In this document: in pieces, positions 25,669 through 36,431 of the stretch | How the letters are laid out: each line of letters begins with the position of its first letter | Position numbering within the stretch: the first letter of the stretch is position 1 | Assembly: GCA_029204225.1 (NCBI GenBank) | Contig: CM055102.1 | Span: 28,014,969-28,078,968, forward strand | Direction of reading: 5' to 3' | Source: Diphasiastrum complanatum | Taxonomy: Eukaryota; Streptophyta; Lycopodiopsida; Lycopodiales; Lycopodiaceae | DNA length: 64,000 bases | Made by a program: the position numbers and the translations under genes | The notes under the pieces: model-generated | Seen by the model: only the letters and a program-made list of their open reading frames with translations | Told to the model about the DNA's origin: nothing | Databases searched by the model: none

Positions 25669-26211
25669 ATGGCGCAGATTTGCAAGTGGAAGGGAGAGCT
25701 ACAGGTTGCGATTGCAGCGCCGTTGGAAGAGGTGTGGGCGATTGTGTCGGACTTCTGCGGATTGCAGCACTGGATGCTTTCGATCGAGGAGTGTGAATGC
25801 GTGGAGGGGCAGGCTCAGGTTCCTGGATGCGTGCGCTACGTGGTGGGCAGTGCGGTGCCGGGACCGGATGGGCAGAAGATGTGGGTGAAAGAGCGATTGC
25901 TGACCTTGGATCCCCGAACCCATTCCTGCACGTACCGAGTGGAAGACGGCAACCTTAACCTGGATGGGTACGTCGCCAGGCTGCAGCTATCATCATCCAG
26001 TGGAGCGGAGGGAGAAGGGACTGTGGTGAAGTGGTGCTTTGAGATGGATCCCATGAGCGGATGCGCAGAAGAAGTGATGGTCAATTCCTTGATCTGCAGA
26101 CTGAATGCCTCCATTGAAGCACTAGAATGTGTAGCTCGCAGAAGACGGAGCTGCTCTCCATCTCCGTCGCCATCGCCATGCGATCGTGAGCTCATCTCTC
26201 AAGATAGCTGA
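25669..26211 (+). CDS. Lachrymatory-factor-synthase-like Bet v 1/START-fold protein
   Basis: Intronless, 180 aa. The family folds into a helix-grip cavity that binds small hydrophobic ligands; onion lachrymatory factor synthase is the known enzyme, but most plant members have no proven role. Visible marks: KWKGEL (6-11) opening the domain, VWAIVSDFCGLQHW (22-35), the conserved PGCVRY (52-57), WVKERLLTLDP (72-82), SCTYRVEDGNL (86-96), GTVVKWCFEMDP (117-128) and a closing amphipathic helix. R56 and E75 probably correspond to the catalytic Arg/Glu pair of the onion enzyme; this is inferred by eye. The last 24 residues are unusual: RRRR followed by a Ser-Pro run. No signal peptide, so likely cytosolic. 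The ATG sits in a good context (CTAATGGCG), and the gene is GC-richer than its surroundings. Confidence 0.88.
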   Translation: MAQICKWKGELQVAIAAPLEEVWAIVSDFCGLQHWMLSIEECECVEGQAQVPGCVRYVVGSAVPGPDGQKMWVKERLLTLDPRTHSCTYRVEDGNLNLDGYVARLQLSSSSGAEGEGTVVKWCFEMDPMSGCAEEVMVNSLICRLNASIEALECVARRRRSCSPSPSPSPCDRELISQDS

Positions 26212-29129
26212 AAGCTTCCAAAGGCCGCGGGATCAGATCCCCTCCACGTGAATAATGCAGGGCTTAGATCTCTTGTATGTCCTCAACTGTGCATTTGAGT
26301 GGAGTCAAACTCTTGACCTCCTCAAAGGAAAGGAAAGTAAGTCTCAACTATTTGTAGGACAAAGTCTCTAGTATTTAAGGAAGTGTTACTTCTATGTTGC
26401 AAGCCTCAAAATTCCATTTTGATTGGTCTTGGATTGAAGATGAGAAGAGTAACACTTATAAAGCTAGGAAGACTAACTATGCTAAATGGCCTCATAGACG
26501 ATATTTTTTTGATCATCCCATGTAGAAACTTACGAAGGCGTATTATTGAGAATGTAGCTTGTGAAATTTTTCAAGCAATTCGAAGTAAATGATCGGCTAT
26601 GCAAAAAGTCCTTGTCATAGTATTGACATATTTTGGGGTTTTGTAGATGTTTCACATGAAAAAACATCTTAGAGTAAGAATGTTTGAAATGTTTTTCTTT
26701 CCTTGCCATGTCATATCCACCCCAGATGCTTATTGGCACTGCCCAGGCCATTGGGACTAGGCAATGGGCAATTGCCATGTGGCGGGTGCCTAATGGTTTA
26801 ATTGTGAATAGTGTGAACGGGTCTCGGGCAAAGAGCCACGAGGGCAATTGTGTCTCGAGCAATTTATTTGGTTCAAATGGGGCAATGCTAATAAGATACA
26901 AGGCACCTCTACATCTATAGTTTGACTCGATTGTGCATATGGTCAGAGATATACCAAGATTCAAAAGAGAAACACTTCATAATTGGTGAAGTAAGATAAT
27001 ACAAATATATCTTCACTACACCTTTGTGTAACTTGTTCAACCTTGAGAATTGGATCATTATGCAAAGTTCCTTCTATCAATTGGTGTCACCAATTAGCGT
27101 CTTTGAAACTCATACTACTACTTTTGATATGTTGTGGTGTTGTAATGACTTACTTATATCATCATTCCTTTTGCACATATATACACTGCACACACATCAA
27201 TTAGTAGAATATGTCTCAACATGGAGAGCGAGCCTTAAAGATATTGACAACACATACTCGTTAGAGTTTGAACCTACTTCATTGTGGTGAAAATTTCTCT
27301 CTAACCTCGATCAATTGGTTTTTAAATTACAATGTTGTTAACATATATTAAAATGACATATTTGTGTTACATATATATTATGACTTTTCATTTTGTAGTT
27401 TAAGTAGATTGGAAACATCATATGTAAGCTAATCCAAAGTGGCATTCATCATCATTATGATTTGGCTGTCATATGCCAAATCCCAAGCAAATAGCAATTA
27501 CAAGAGAAGTAAGCTAGAAGCAAGAAAAATGCAAAGCATCCAAGATAGCATATCCGTAGAAATCTAGAAACACAAGGATCTCCATAGAATCACATTAGCA
27601 ATGGAAAGAAGAGTACAAACCAATGGAAAAGTAGAGCATGGATTCATGTAGATATGGCACATGAGACCTAGCAATGGAAATCCCCATAGCTCACATTCAC
27701 GAGGAAGCAAAAAGCTCTCACTTGCTAACGAGCCAAAAGATCCAAAGGTTGATGTCTCTTGCCTAGTTATAGACAATGCTCTCACTTAGCTACACACAAC
27801 TATCTTGAGGGATAGTTAGCCCTTGTTAAGTGTTATTTAAACTACATTGGACCCGTATGGGCCTATTATCCCTATTAAGTACTTTGAAGGGCCTAAAGAG
27901 GAAACCAATGTGTTCTTAAGGCTAATAGCTCATTTTGGGCCTACAAAGCTTGCAATGGATATTCTAATGCATTGATAAGCACTGATGTACTAAACGTACA
28001 TGACATTGGCAATATATTGGACTTTTTTTTTTGTTAATTGCATCTAAAGAACTATTTGAATGTCTACAAATGTACAAACTGAGGAACTCACCACCATATA
28101 TATGCATGTAAAATAGCAAAAAGAATAAATTTGTTAATGTTCCACCTAGAGTATACTAGTTGATCAAACTAGGAAAATTGTCACTTTCAAATATTAGGTT
28201 AGAGTAGCAACAACATAGCATAACTACCACATAAATAAGAGAAAAAAATGTATACGTGTATGTTGGTTGTCCTTGATTGCAACAACCAGCAAACGTGTAA
28301 TCTATGACATTGTAGCAAAAGATTGACTGACACGGGAGAGGAAATGCTTTTTGCTATGGCCCTTGTATTGAGAGGTGATGATGGGGGGTTGAGAAGTGTT
28401 GTCATGAACCAAAAACAAATATCTTTGATAATTTTGATGTGGCAAAAGGTTTTGACAATATTATTCTCCATAGACAAACACTAGAGACTAGAAGGGAGGT
28501 TGAGCTGCAAGCAAAAAATATTTTAACTATAATATTTTTCATGCGAAAAAGCTAGCTACTTGACGTGACTCACATGATAGCAAGAGTCTTTATTGTGATT
28601 TACTAAACTGAGTGGTAAGGAGTATTCAATAAGAAAAGGGAGTTGTCGCTCTAAAAGTACAATAATTGCAACGTGGCAACCAAATCCAAGAAAAATCGCA
28701 ATAACAATAAAGTTAAGCTACAGTAAAGAGAATCACATTGCATTCATATTGATGGACCTCCATGAAATCACCATTAGAATTAAAGAGGGGAAAGAAATCA
28801 ATACAAAAGGAGGATGGATTTCATGTGAATTGGGCACATGAGACCTAGCAACACCTATGCATTTGAGATACATGACACTCCCTTTACTTAAACATTTTTG
28901 TCCTCAAAAATGAAGACGCTTGTTTGAAAAGCTTGAACAATAGGAGTGAATACAAGACCTTTAGTGAAGCATATGCCAACAGTACAATACGAGAGGTGGG
29001 GACTAGAGCTCAAGAAGTGATTTTGATAGCTCATGACAGTAAGGTGGATCACATGAAAACACCCATTTATGTAGTAACTTGGGCCCAAAAACAAAACAGA
29101 TCAGAACTGATCTAGAATCTCTTAAGGAA
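26212..29129. other. AT-rich spacer without recognised gene
   Basis: Probably starts with the 3-prime untranslated region of the gene ending at 26211. Short frames have no family resemblance. The phrases GGCACATGAGACCTAGCAA (27656 region) and GGGCACATGAGACCTAGCAA (28836 region) occur in similar surroundings, suggesting two diverged copies of one old repeat about 1.2 kb apart. Confidence 0.4.
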
Positions 29130-29230
29130 GCTAATAGGGGTTGCACCAATGTTGGTTGCACCTAAGAAGAGTGCAAAGTTACGGATTTGTGTCGATGTCA
29201 ATCTCAAAAAAACTCAATGTAGTGACTATT
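29130..29230 (+). mobile_element. Ty3/gypsy-type reverse transcriptase scrap
   Basis: Translation gives VAPKKSAKLRICVDVNLKK, matching the start of gypsy-type RT (P-K-K-x-G-K-L-R-x-C-V-D). Only this block is present. Old fragment. Confidence 0.5.
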
Positions 29231-29522
29231 GGGGATATGGACCGATAGGAAATGAATGCGTGCTCAGACATAGTCGTGAGCACATCCACAGAAGAGGATA
29301 GATTGTGTGCGAAAATTAATGTTTGTCAGTCTAAATGTGAAATTCAGTATGGATTTAAAAATTTTATGGTGCAGAGAGATGACGCAAGTTCCTCAGGCGT
29401 CAAGGACGACCGTCATCTGATCAGATTCTTAGGAGTCAGAGACATCTATTTTTTGATCAGACTGAGTGAATGAGCTAATGACAAGTAATGAATAGAGTTC
29501 AATCACAACACATAAACAACTA

Positions 29523-29897
29523 TGTTAGACAGAAATGAAGAATGTGCTGTTGTATATTACATTGACTCCTTGTCAGATGAACAATACAATTGGTTACAGT
29601 CTGAATAAAATATGACGTAACTTAGAATGAAAGTCTGCCGCTCTGTTGCATGGTTCCAAATGAGTGCTGGAGTTTTATTTATAAACAGCATCATTCTTGT
29701 TTCACAACAATCGTTTTACTAATCTCTATTTATAAGAATAGTTTAGTTAAGCTCTGCTTCAGGAGCGTGAAGAGGAGTCGCGAAGTTACATCATCGTAGA
29801 AGCTGTAGGTAGACCCAGTTCCTGGTGGTCGCAACGTTGATCGCAAGTCGTAGCTTGCGGTTTCCTTCGGTCGCTACTGTGAGTGTAATTTCCAACA
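29523..29897 (-). repeat. 3-prime LTR of a minus-strand copia remnant
   Basis: Starts TGTTGGAAATTAC (minus strand, at 29897) directly after a purine tract and ends CTAACA at 29523, giving a 375-bp LTR with TGTT...AACA ends. No second LTR copy is in the window, so the outer end is inferred from the end sequence. Confidence 0.6.
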
Positions 29898-29910
29898 ATC
29901 CCCCTTAAGG
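29898..29910 (-). promoter_or_regulatory. Polypurine tract of the copia remnant
   Basis: AAGGGGGAT on the minus strand directly precedes the LTR start, the usual copia arrangement. Confidence 0.7.
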
Positions 29911-32608
29911 TCACAGTTGGTGCCTTGACAGTCTTCGTCAAGCTGAAAAACTTTTGGTGCTTGATCCTGGGAAGAGCTTTGGTGAATATGTCTGCAACCA
30001 TTTTTGTTGTGCAGTAGTATTGAATAATCACTTGTCCTGAGAAAAAAAATTTCCTAATAAAATGATATTGGATTTCAATATGCTTAGACCTGCCATGAAA
30101 TCTGGGATTTAGAGATAGTGGAATACAGCTGATATTGTTACACGGAATGGTGGTAGCATTAGACTGAGTGTGATGCAGATCATGAAGTAGTAGTCTGATC
30201 CATATAGCTTCTTTTGAAGCTAGGCATGCTGCGATGTACTCCACTCTGGTTGAAGAGAGTGCAACTGATTTCTGCTTTCTTGAATTCCATGAAACTGGTC
30301 CCCTTGCCAAAAAGAAACAAAACCTAGAAGTGGATTTTCTGGTTGAGACATTTCATTCCCAATCTGAGTCGGAGTAGCCTCGAAGGATCATAGGGTCGAT
30401 AACATTTCCATCATAGCATAAAATGTGATGTAAACTCCCTTGAGTATATTTCATCACTCTCTTTAATGATCTCCAATGTAAGATCCTAGGATTAGACATG
30501 AATTGACTCAACGTGCTTACAGTGTATGCCAAATCTGGTCTAGTGCACAACATTGCATATTTAAAGATCCTATAAGTGAATGATAAAGATACTTGGACAT
30601 GTCAAGGATCCATTGGTGTAACAATCGGTTTGCAATCAGACATGTGAAATTTTTCTAGAATGCTCTCTAGATATTTCTATAGGCAAAGATAGAATTTCTT
30701 ATGCAATCTATCTCTAGTGATGTGTATTCCTAATAATGATTGAACAGTGCCTAGTTCAGTCATGTCAAACTCTCTGAGAGATCACTCTTAGTAGTGTGCA
30801 ACAACGATGTGTCGTTAGACAGAATGTGAAATTTCAAAGAAATAAAGATCGAGAATGGATCTAGATCAGATCCTCAAGAGGTGTTGGAAGCTAGATTACT
30901 TGATCTACTAATCAACCAGTGATTAGATCTAAAATCAGATCAATTTCCCATCAAAAATCTAGCAAGAACAACAAGCAAATGATTAAACTTGAGACCTACT
31001 ACCTTCACACATGTGAAGAACAGTACCTGTATGGACTTATAGTAAAGAGTGAAGTACACAAGTGTTAGAAAGCAATAGAACCATAAAATCACAACACAAA
31101 TATGAGAATACTCAAGATGTGCCTCCAAAGTCAGGATCTTGCTTCATTGATTTCTCAAAGTGGATCCATCATGGATTAAATAAAAAAATCATCATACTCC
31201 CTCTCTAAGCCACTTCCAGCACGTGTGAGATAGGTCATAATGCTTATCCATATCCACTTTGGCTAAGATTCCATTAATTTGCCACATCATCATTGGTGGC
31301 TAGTGTTGATCTTCTAGATTCCTACAAATTAGGATATAGGTCCTACAATCTAGGAGATCTGACATTTGACTTGTGTGAAGACTATATACAATGGATCTAA
31401 ACTTTTAACATCATATTTCACACAAGGGAGACCACTCCTACCCATGTGATATAGCATTTTCTACCACTAGAATGGTGCCAAGTGGCATAATACTACTAAA
31501 CTAGTTTCTGGCCAATTTAGCCACTAGTATCCAAATTAAATGATATGTACAACCTCTATGATCTATCTAAATGACTTAGGCATATATTTCACACATAAGA
31601 TATACAACTCTTCGACATAGTCATTGAGAAAGGCTGTCTTGACATCCATTTGATGCATCTCGAGGTCTTTTGTCGCTACTAGTGCAATGAGAGTCCTGAT
31701 TGACTGCATTTCGACAACAAGACTGAAAATTTCTTGAAAATCCACTCCTTGGACTTGAGTGAATCCTTTAGCCACCAGCCGTGCTTTCCATTTTGCAATG
31801 GAACCATCAGAGTTGATCTTCTTCTTGAAGATTCACTTCGTATTAATAACTCTCTTGTGAGTGGGGAAGTCGACTAGTGTCCAAGTCTGGTTCGTCAAAA
31901 GTGAGTTGTACTCGCTTTCCATAGCTTCTTGCCACTTCACAACATCCTTGGAGTTAGTTGCTTTGGCCAGGGACTCTAGATTTTCTGATGACGTCCAGAA
32001 TGATTGATGTGTATACCTCTTAGGAACTGTTCGAGTTCTCAAGGATCTTCGAACATCTTGTTGACCAGATTGGAATGTTGTCTCGTCTTGAATTTTTCCA
32101 GATTTTCTCGAGCTAGCTTGGTCTGGTCTGGTGACGGGTGTTGTCGGCTGCTCAGCTTTTGTAGCTGTGGCTGCACATTGTGCAGAAGAGACATCACGAG
32201 TGAAAGATTCTATGTGTGTAAAATAGGATGAAATGGTTGTTTGATCATCTGTAAATGGCTGTTTGAAGTCGTAGAATGTACCTTCTTTAAAGATTACATC
32301 CCTTGAAACAAATGCTACATTGGCGAATGTATCATAAACTTTAATTAAGCTTTATGTTCATCAGGATAGCCAATGAAGATGCATTTATTTGACCTCTCAT
32401 CCAATTTCTTCCTAAGTTGTTTAGGAACATGAACAAAACATATACAACCAAAAATTTTCATATGGCTAACACTAGGCTTGTGTCCATGCCATACTTGGTG
32501 AGGAGTTCTTTTGTTAACGGCTTTTGTGTTGGATCTGTTTTGTACGTAACAGGCTATAGCAGTAGCTTCTGCCCAGAACTTCGAAGGTAAGTGCGCTTGA
32601 TGTAGCAT
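29911..32608 (-). mobile_element. Ty1/copia pol remnant with a foreign insert
   Basis: Read on the minus strand. End of integrase at 32345-32608 (PSKFWAEATAIACYVQNR), start of RT at 31563-32042 (MDVKTAFLND, VVKWQEAMESEYNSL), end of RT at 30353-30790 (RPDLAYTVSTLSQFM) and RNase H at 29911-30310 (ALSSTRVEYIAACLASKEA, HGRSKHIEIQYHFI). It is a broken element, unrelated at the LTR level to the whole copia at 12-18 kb, with several breaks. The gag and 5-prime LTR are not found. Confidence 0.85.
30790..31562. mobile_element. Unidentified 0.8-kb insert between copia RT pieces
   Basis: Sequence unlike copia pol separates the two RT parts. It contains no coding motif but has several CACACATGTG/CACGTGTGA-like phrases, and its composition resembles an LTR. 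No clean target duplication was found, so whether it is a solo LTR or filler DNA is open. Confidence 0.4.
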
Positions 32609-33563
32609 AGATCTGGTTGAGTCATTAGGGATAATATGGGCTCAAAATGGGCCCTTTAAGAAATTTCTTTAGAGAGAGAGGTTACATAGAGAGAGATTGC
32701 GAACCGGGAACTTCTGGTTGCAGTTTTTTGAGTTTCCGACCTTGTCCGATGTTTGGTATGGTTAACTTCAGACGAAACTTAGTTAAGCATGAGATGTAAT
32801 AACTTCTCTGCATGCTCGTTCCAAAATTTGGGACTAGAGCTTTAAGACTGAAAATCTTGGTGTGCTCAATGCAAAAACTAAAGCGGGAGTAGCAGAACTT
32901 TTGAAATCACTATATGCTTATAGTAAACTATGAGGCGGGATGATTTTTCAACACGACATAAACATTACAAAAGTAAGGTATGCTAGATCTATTCATGTTG
33001 ATTTACCGTAGTTTGAAGCATTTACGGATTGTAGCTTTCAACAATGGCAATGTTCCATTTGCATGTTACTCTTCCTATGGAATGCACTCCAATTATTAAG
33101 AAAAATTCGAAAGTTGTAGAGAATGATGCTGCAATAGTTAGAGAATTGAGAATGAATAATCATATGAATATAGATTTGTGGGTGGATGTGTCAATTTATC
33201 CTAATGATCCAGCTACCAATTTGTGTTCAGATTTTAAGTCCGTAACTCATCTTCTCAGATTTGTATGTGAAGGAAATAGCGGATTACTTAAATATTGTCA
33301 AAGGTTGTGTGATATTGGAATGCATAGCATATCTTGTCTTAATTAGCAATTATAGTTTGCTAATCAACAATTGCAACGTGCAAATCAGCAATTGCTTCAC
33401 TATGTGCAACACACTAGTGCTGAAAACAATGCACTCAAAAATGCTATGTCAGAGTTGAATGCTACAATCACTACTCTTCGGGGATCAAACCAAAAATTGT
33501 TAGAATCCATGGACCTAATTACTTAGTATAAATTAGCTGTTCATACATCTCTTTTCAAGTTCT

Positions 33564-33673
33564 GTAGCAATGAATCAACATTGTGAATTGTGAAGGAGTT
33601 GAGTGTTATTACACGACGGTAGCAATGAATCAACATTGTGAATTGTGAAGGAGTTGAGTGTTATTACACGACG
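33564..33673 (+). repeat. Perfect 55-bp tandem duplication
   Basis: 33564-33618 and 33619-33673 are identical by eye, starting GTAGCAATGAATCAACATTG. Identity implies a very recent duplication or, in an assembly, a possible artefact. Confidence 0.9.
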
Positions 33674-34197
33674 CTTCTTGCGCTCTTATCAAGTAGATCA
33701 TTCACAAATAGAAAGTATTGTTGTTAGCTCTCTATCAAGCTTTCAAGCTTGAACTCTCTTGAGCATTCTAGCTCAGTCTTTTAGAGATTTATTTTAGAGT
33801 TGCTATTGCGCTATTGCTTATCAGCAGAGCTATTTATTATCAGACTTATTCTCAGTTACTCAGAGACAACTTAGAGTGCACGGTTTCTATCCGCTATTGT
33901 TTTGCGCTCATTAGCATCTGCTTTTGTTTTTCTGAATCAATAGTATCTTTTTATTGCATTCAATATATGTCAGAATGCATGCATCTCTGTAATGCTTTTG
34001 TAACTGATAGAAATTGTCTGAGAATTCAATACTTTATGTTTGGCTACGTAATCACTTAGTATCTAGCGATTTCAAAGTTAGTTGTTAAAGATTGACCGTG
34101 ATTTTCATCACTACTGCTTTGTTCAATTTTTGATAGGCGTAGTCATGCATTGGAAGTAGGAAGCTTCCGCATTACATTATCTATCCTATTTATGATA

Positions 34198-34371
34198 GTT
34201 ATGAGCATAATCGCTAGTGTTCTCTAATTTATGGTGACTTAAGAATCCAAAAAGTTATGATTGACGAATTCCAATTTAGATTTTAAATATTTATGGTTGA
34301 CAAATTATGAATGAGTGCTTGTTTATTATTGAAGAATTATATGGAAAAGAAATAATTTCAGAAATAATGAG
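34198..34371 (+). repeat. Direct repeat copy 1 (174 bp)
   Basis: About 95% identical by eye to 34487-34662; both begin GTTATGAGCATA and end AGAAATAATGAG. Start-to-start distance is 289 bp. Confidence 0.85.
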
Positions 34372-34486
34372 TTAAGGTAACTCATACTTCTTGAGAAGAA
34401 TCCAAGTTATGGAATATTCTTGAAGTCCAGAACTTTCATACGTCAGAAAGAGACTTTAGATTGATCTCTGTATTTATGAGTTGGAT

Positions 34487-34662
34487 GTTATGAGCATACT
34501 CGCTAGTGTTCTCTAATATTTATGGTGATTTAAGAATCCAAAAAGTTATGATTGACAAATTCTGATTTAGATTTTAAATATTTATGGTTGACAAATCATG
34601 AATGAGTGCTTGTTTATTATTAAATAATTACATGGAAAAGAAATAATTTCAGAAATAATGAG
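34487..34662 (+). repeat. Direct repeat copy 2 (176 bp)
   Basis: Partner of 34198-34371. No primer site, TG...CA ends or target duplication, so not an LTR pair; more likely a segmental tandem duplication whose remaining unit has diverged. Confidence 0.85.
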
Positions 34663-34877
34663 CGATTCTTGTTTTTATGATGACAATTGTTTTTCTTATA
34701 TATAGCCTTTCAATCAAAATGATATTAGTTTTATGAGATATATTGAAAGACATGTGTCCATCAAACACACCTCATTAGCTTGAGTCTATTCACATGTGGA
34801 CCAATTAGAATGCACAAAACTTTTTTTCCATCATTGTTGACATTCTTTTTCTTTTATTCTTTGGACAAAACTAGTTC

Positions 34878-35206
34878 AAGGGGGAAAGAATGTTACAAGG
34901 ATATAGTTATGTCCTTAGGTAGGTAGCATATTATTATGTATGGCTTTATTATTCCTCGTAAAGGACAAAATCTACTTAAATAATCTATGAGGGCTCACAT
35001 TCCATTGAGAGACATGTGGAGCGTTACATGGCCTGTGATGGTTATATGCATGATGATGTGTGAGCATTGTTTGTAGTTAGAATTAAGTCTAGTGAACATG
35101 AGGGTTGCATGGGCACATGCACGTGATCCCAGGCTCTATATACCTTGGTGGAGATTTTCAGGTTTGATTAAATGTCCTACTTCTCTCATCAAGCATTAAC
35201 TTGTCA
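34878..35206 (+). repeat. Possible purine tract plus 3-prime LTR
   Basis: CAAGGGGGAAAGAA (34878-34890) is followed by TGTTACAAGGATATAG, a typical copia purine tract and LTR start. A TATA-like CTATATACC lies near 35138. The LTR end is guessed at CTTGTCA (35206); there is no second copy to confirm it. Confidence 0.4.
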
Positions 35207-35297
35207 TGGCTTCAAGTGCTGATCTTGGGGTTGGTATGGGATTGACCACCCAAGTTCAAACCTCACTCGCCCATGGGTGGTGTCCGAGAAAAAAAAA
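35205..35297 (+). mobile_element. SINE-like tRNA-derived sequence
   Basis: An A-box-like stretch (TGGCTTCAAGTGCTGATCTTGG) is followed about 45 bp later by a good B box, AGTTCAAACCT (35253-35263), then a CCCATGGGTGG hairpin, GTCCGAG and an A9 tail at 35289-35297. This order and tail fit a tRNA-derived SINE. No target duplication was established. Confidence 0.5.
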
Positions 35298-36135
35298 TGA
35301 GTGGAGTTGCTTCACAAGAAAATTTAGAAAATGAAGCCATTGATAACCAATCAAAGTATTAGTAGGAGGCATGTAAGGCCGCACAAGTGCAAGAAGTAAA
35401 TACCTAGCAGCACGAAGGTGTTACTAATATAGAAAACTAGTTCTTTTTATATGAGCCACTGAATCAAGAAGAAGAGGCTAGTTACACTTGAAGCAAAAAT
35501 GTTTGGCAGTAATATACATGATAGCACTACAATTGAAGTTGAAGAGTAGTGGAACAAAAAGCCACAATTAACAATGAAACATCTATTTGTCTACCTTGCA
35601 ATTTCAGCTCTCAGAATGAGTCATGAAAGAAGGAACAATGTACTTCTACCTACACCAAGAATCATGTTGGTAAGAGTGTGAGAGATTATATTGAGCTCCT
35701 AAGCAAGGTTGGAGTGGAAGACAAATTCAAGTCGACAAGCTAGATTTTGAGCTTGAGAGACACAACTTATCATAGGGAACAATAAGTTGGTGTCTCAATG
35801 AATGTGGGTATGTTTGAATTAACCCTAACATGTTTAGCCTTGGGAGTTTTCACAATGTGGCACTTGATTGCCATGTCACATGCCATGCAAGGGTAGGAGA
35901 ATGTTGTTCCATAAATTGGATGACACAAGATGGAGTGGCATCCAATAGCAAGCCAGGAGTTTGGAATGGGGATTTACTCTGTGAAACTAGCCTTAGCAAC
36001 GCATGTTGACATTGAAAGCATAAGCAATACATGATCAATAAGTATTTTCAAAAGCTAAACAATAGCAATACAGCATTACTATGCCAATAGCATAGGTTCA
36101 ACAACCACCTACAAAATGAGTGATTTATAAGGGGA
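35298..36135. other. Spacer without recognised gene
   Basis: AT-rich with no motif on either strand; frames are short. Confidence 0.4.
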
Positions 36136-36431
36136 ATGTTTTCTAAGGTTCAGGAGGTTCTGTTTATTGATTTGCTACTAAATGATATCACTTTTGAGGA
36201 TGTTGCTATTAATGCCTTCTGGCAACTTGTTAGAGTTATCACATTATGGAACATTTGGTTAGAAAGAAACATCAAAGAATTTGGGATTGGTGATTATGTC
36301 ATCTCTCCCTTGCTTCTTTTGATGGAGGCTGATAAACTATTCCTCCTATAAGCTTTCTTTTACTTTTCCTCTATGTACTTTGTAAAAAGTCTATAATCTA
36401 CGGTTAATCTTTACGAGAGAAAAAAAAAGAG
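36136..36431 (+). mobile_element. LINE 3-prime end (end of ORF2 and tail)
   Basis: The frame 36136-36351 contains AFWQLVRVITLWNIWLERN, matching the conserved end of plant L1-type LINE polymerase proteins (W-x(3)-LW-x-IW-x-ERN), and stops soon after as those proteins do. An untranslated stretch follows, ending in an A-rich tail at about 36420-36431. The 5-prime part is missing, the usual outcome of incomplete reverse transcription. Confidence 0.6.

Larger units (their letters stand above)
32609..34877. other. Decayed repeat DNA with one coding-like remnant
   Basis: Near 33044-33530 on the plus strand there are coding-like stretches, one rich in Asn, Gln, Glu and Leu in a coiled-coil-like spacing (SAENNALKNAMSELN). 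It resembles gag-type or coiled-coil proteins but I cannot assign it; it is broken. The remainder is AT-rich with the duplications listed separately. Confidence 0.4.

Noticed and set aside
34198-34662. Pair of direct repeats as LTRs of a tiny element
   Set aside because: No TG...CA ends, primer site, purine tract or target duplication; the spacer is only 115 bp.
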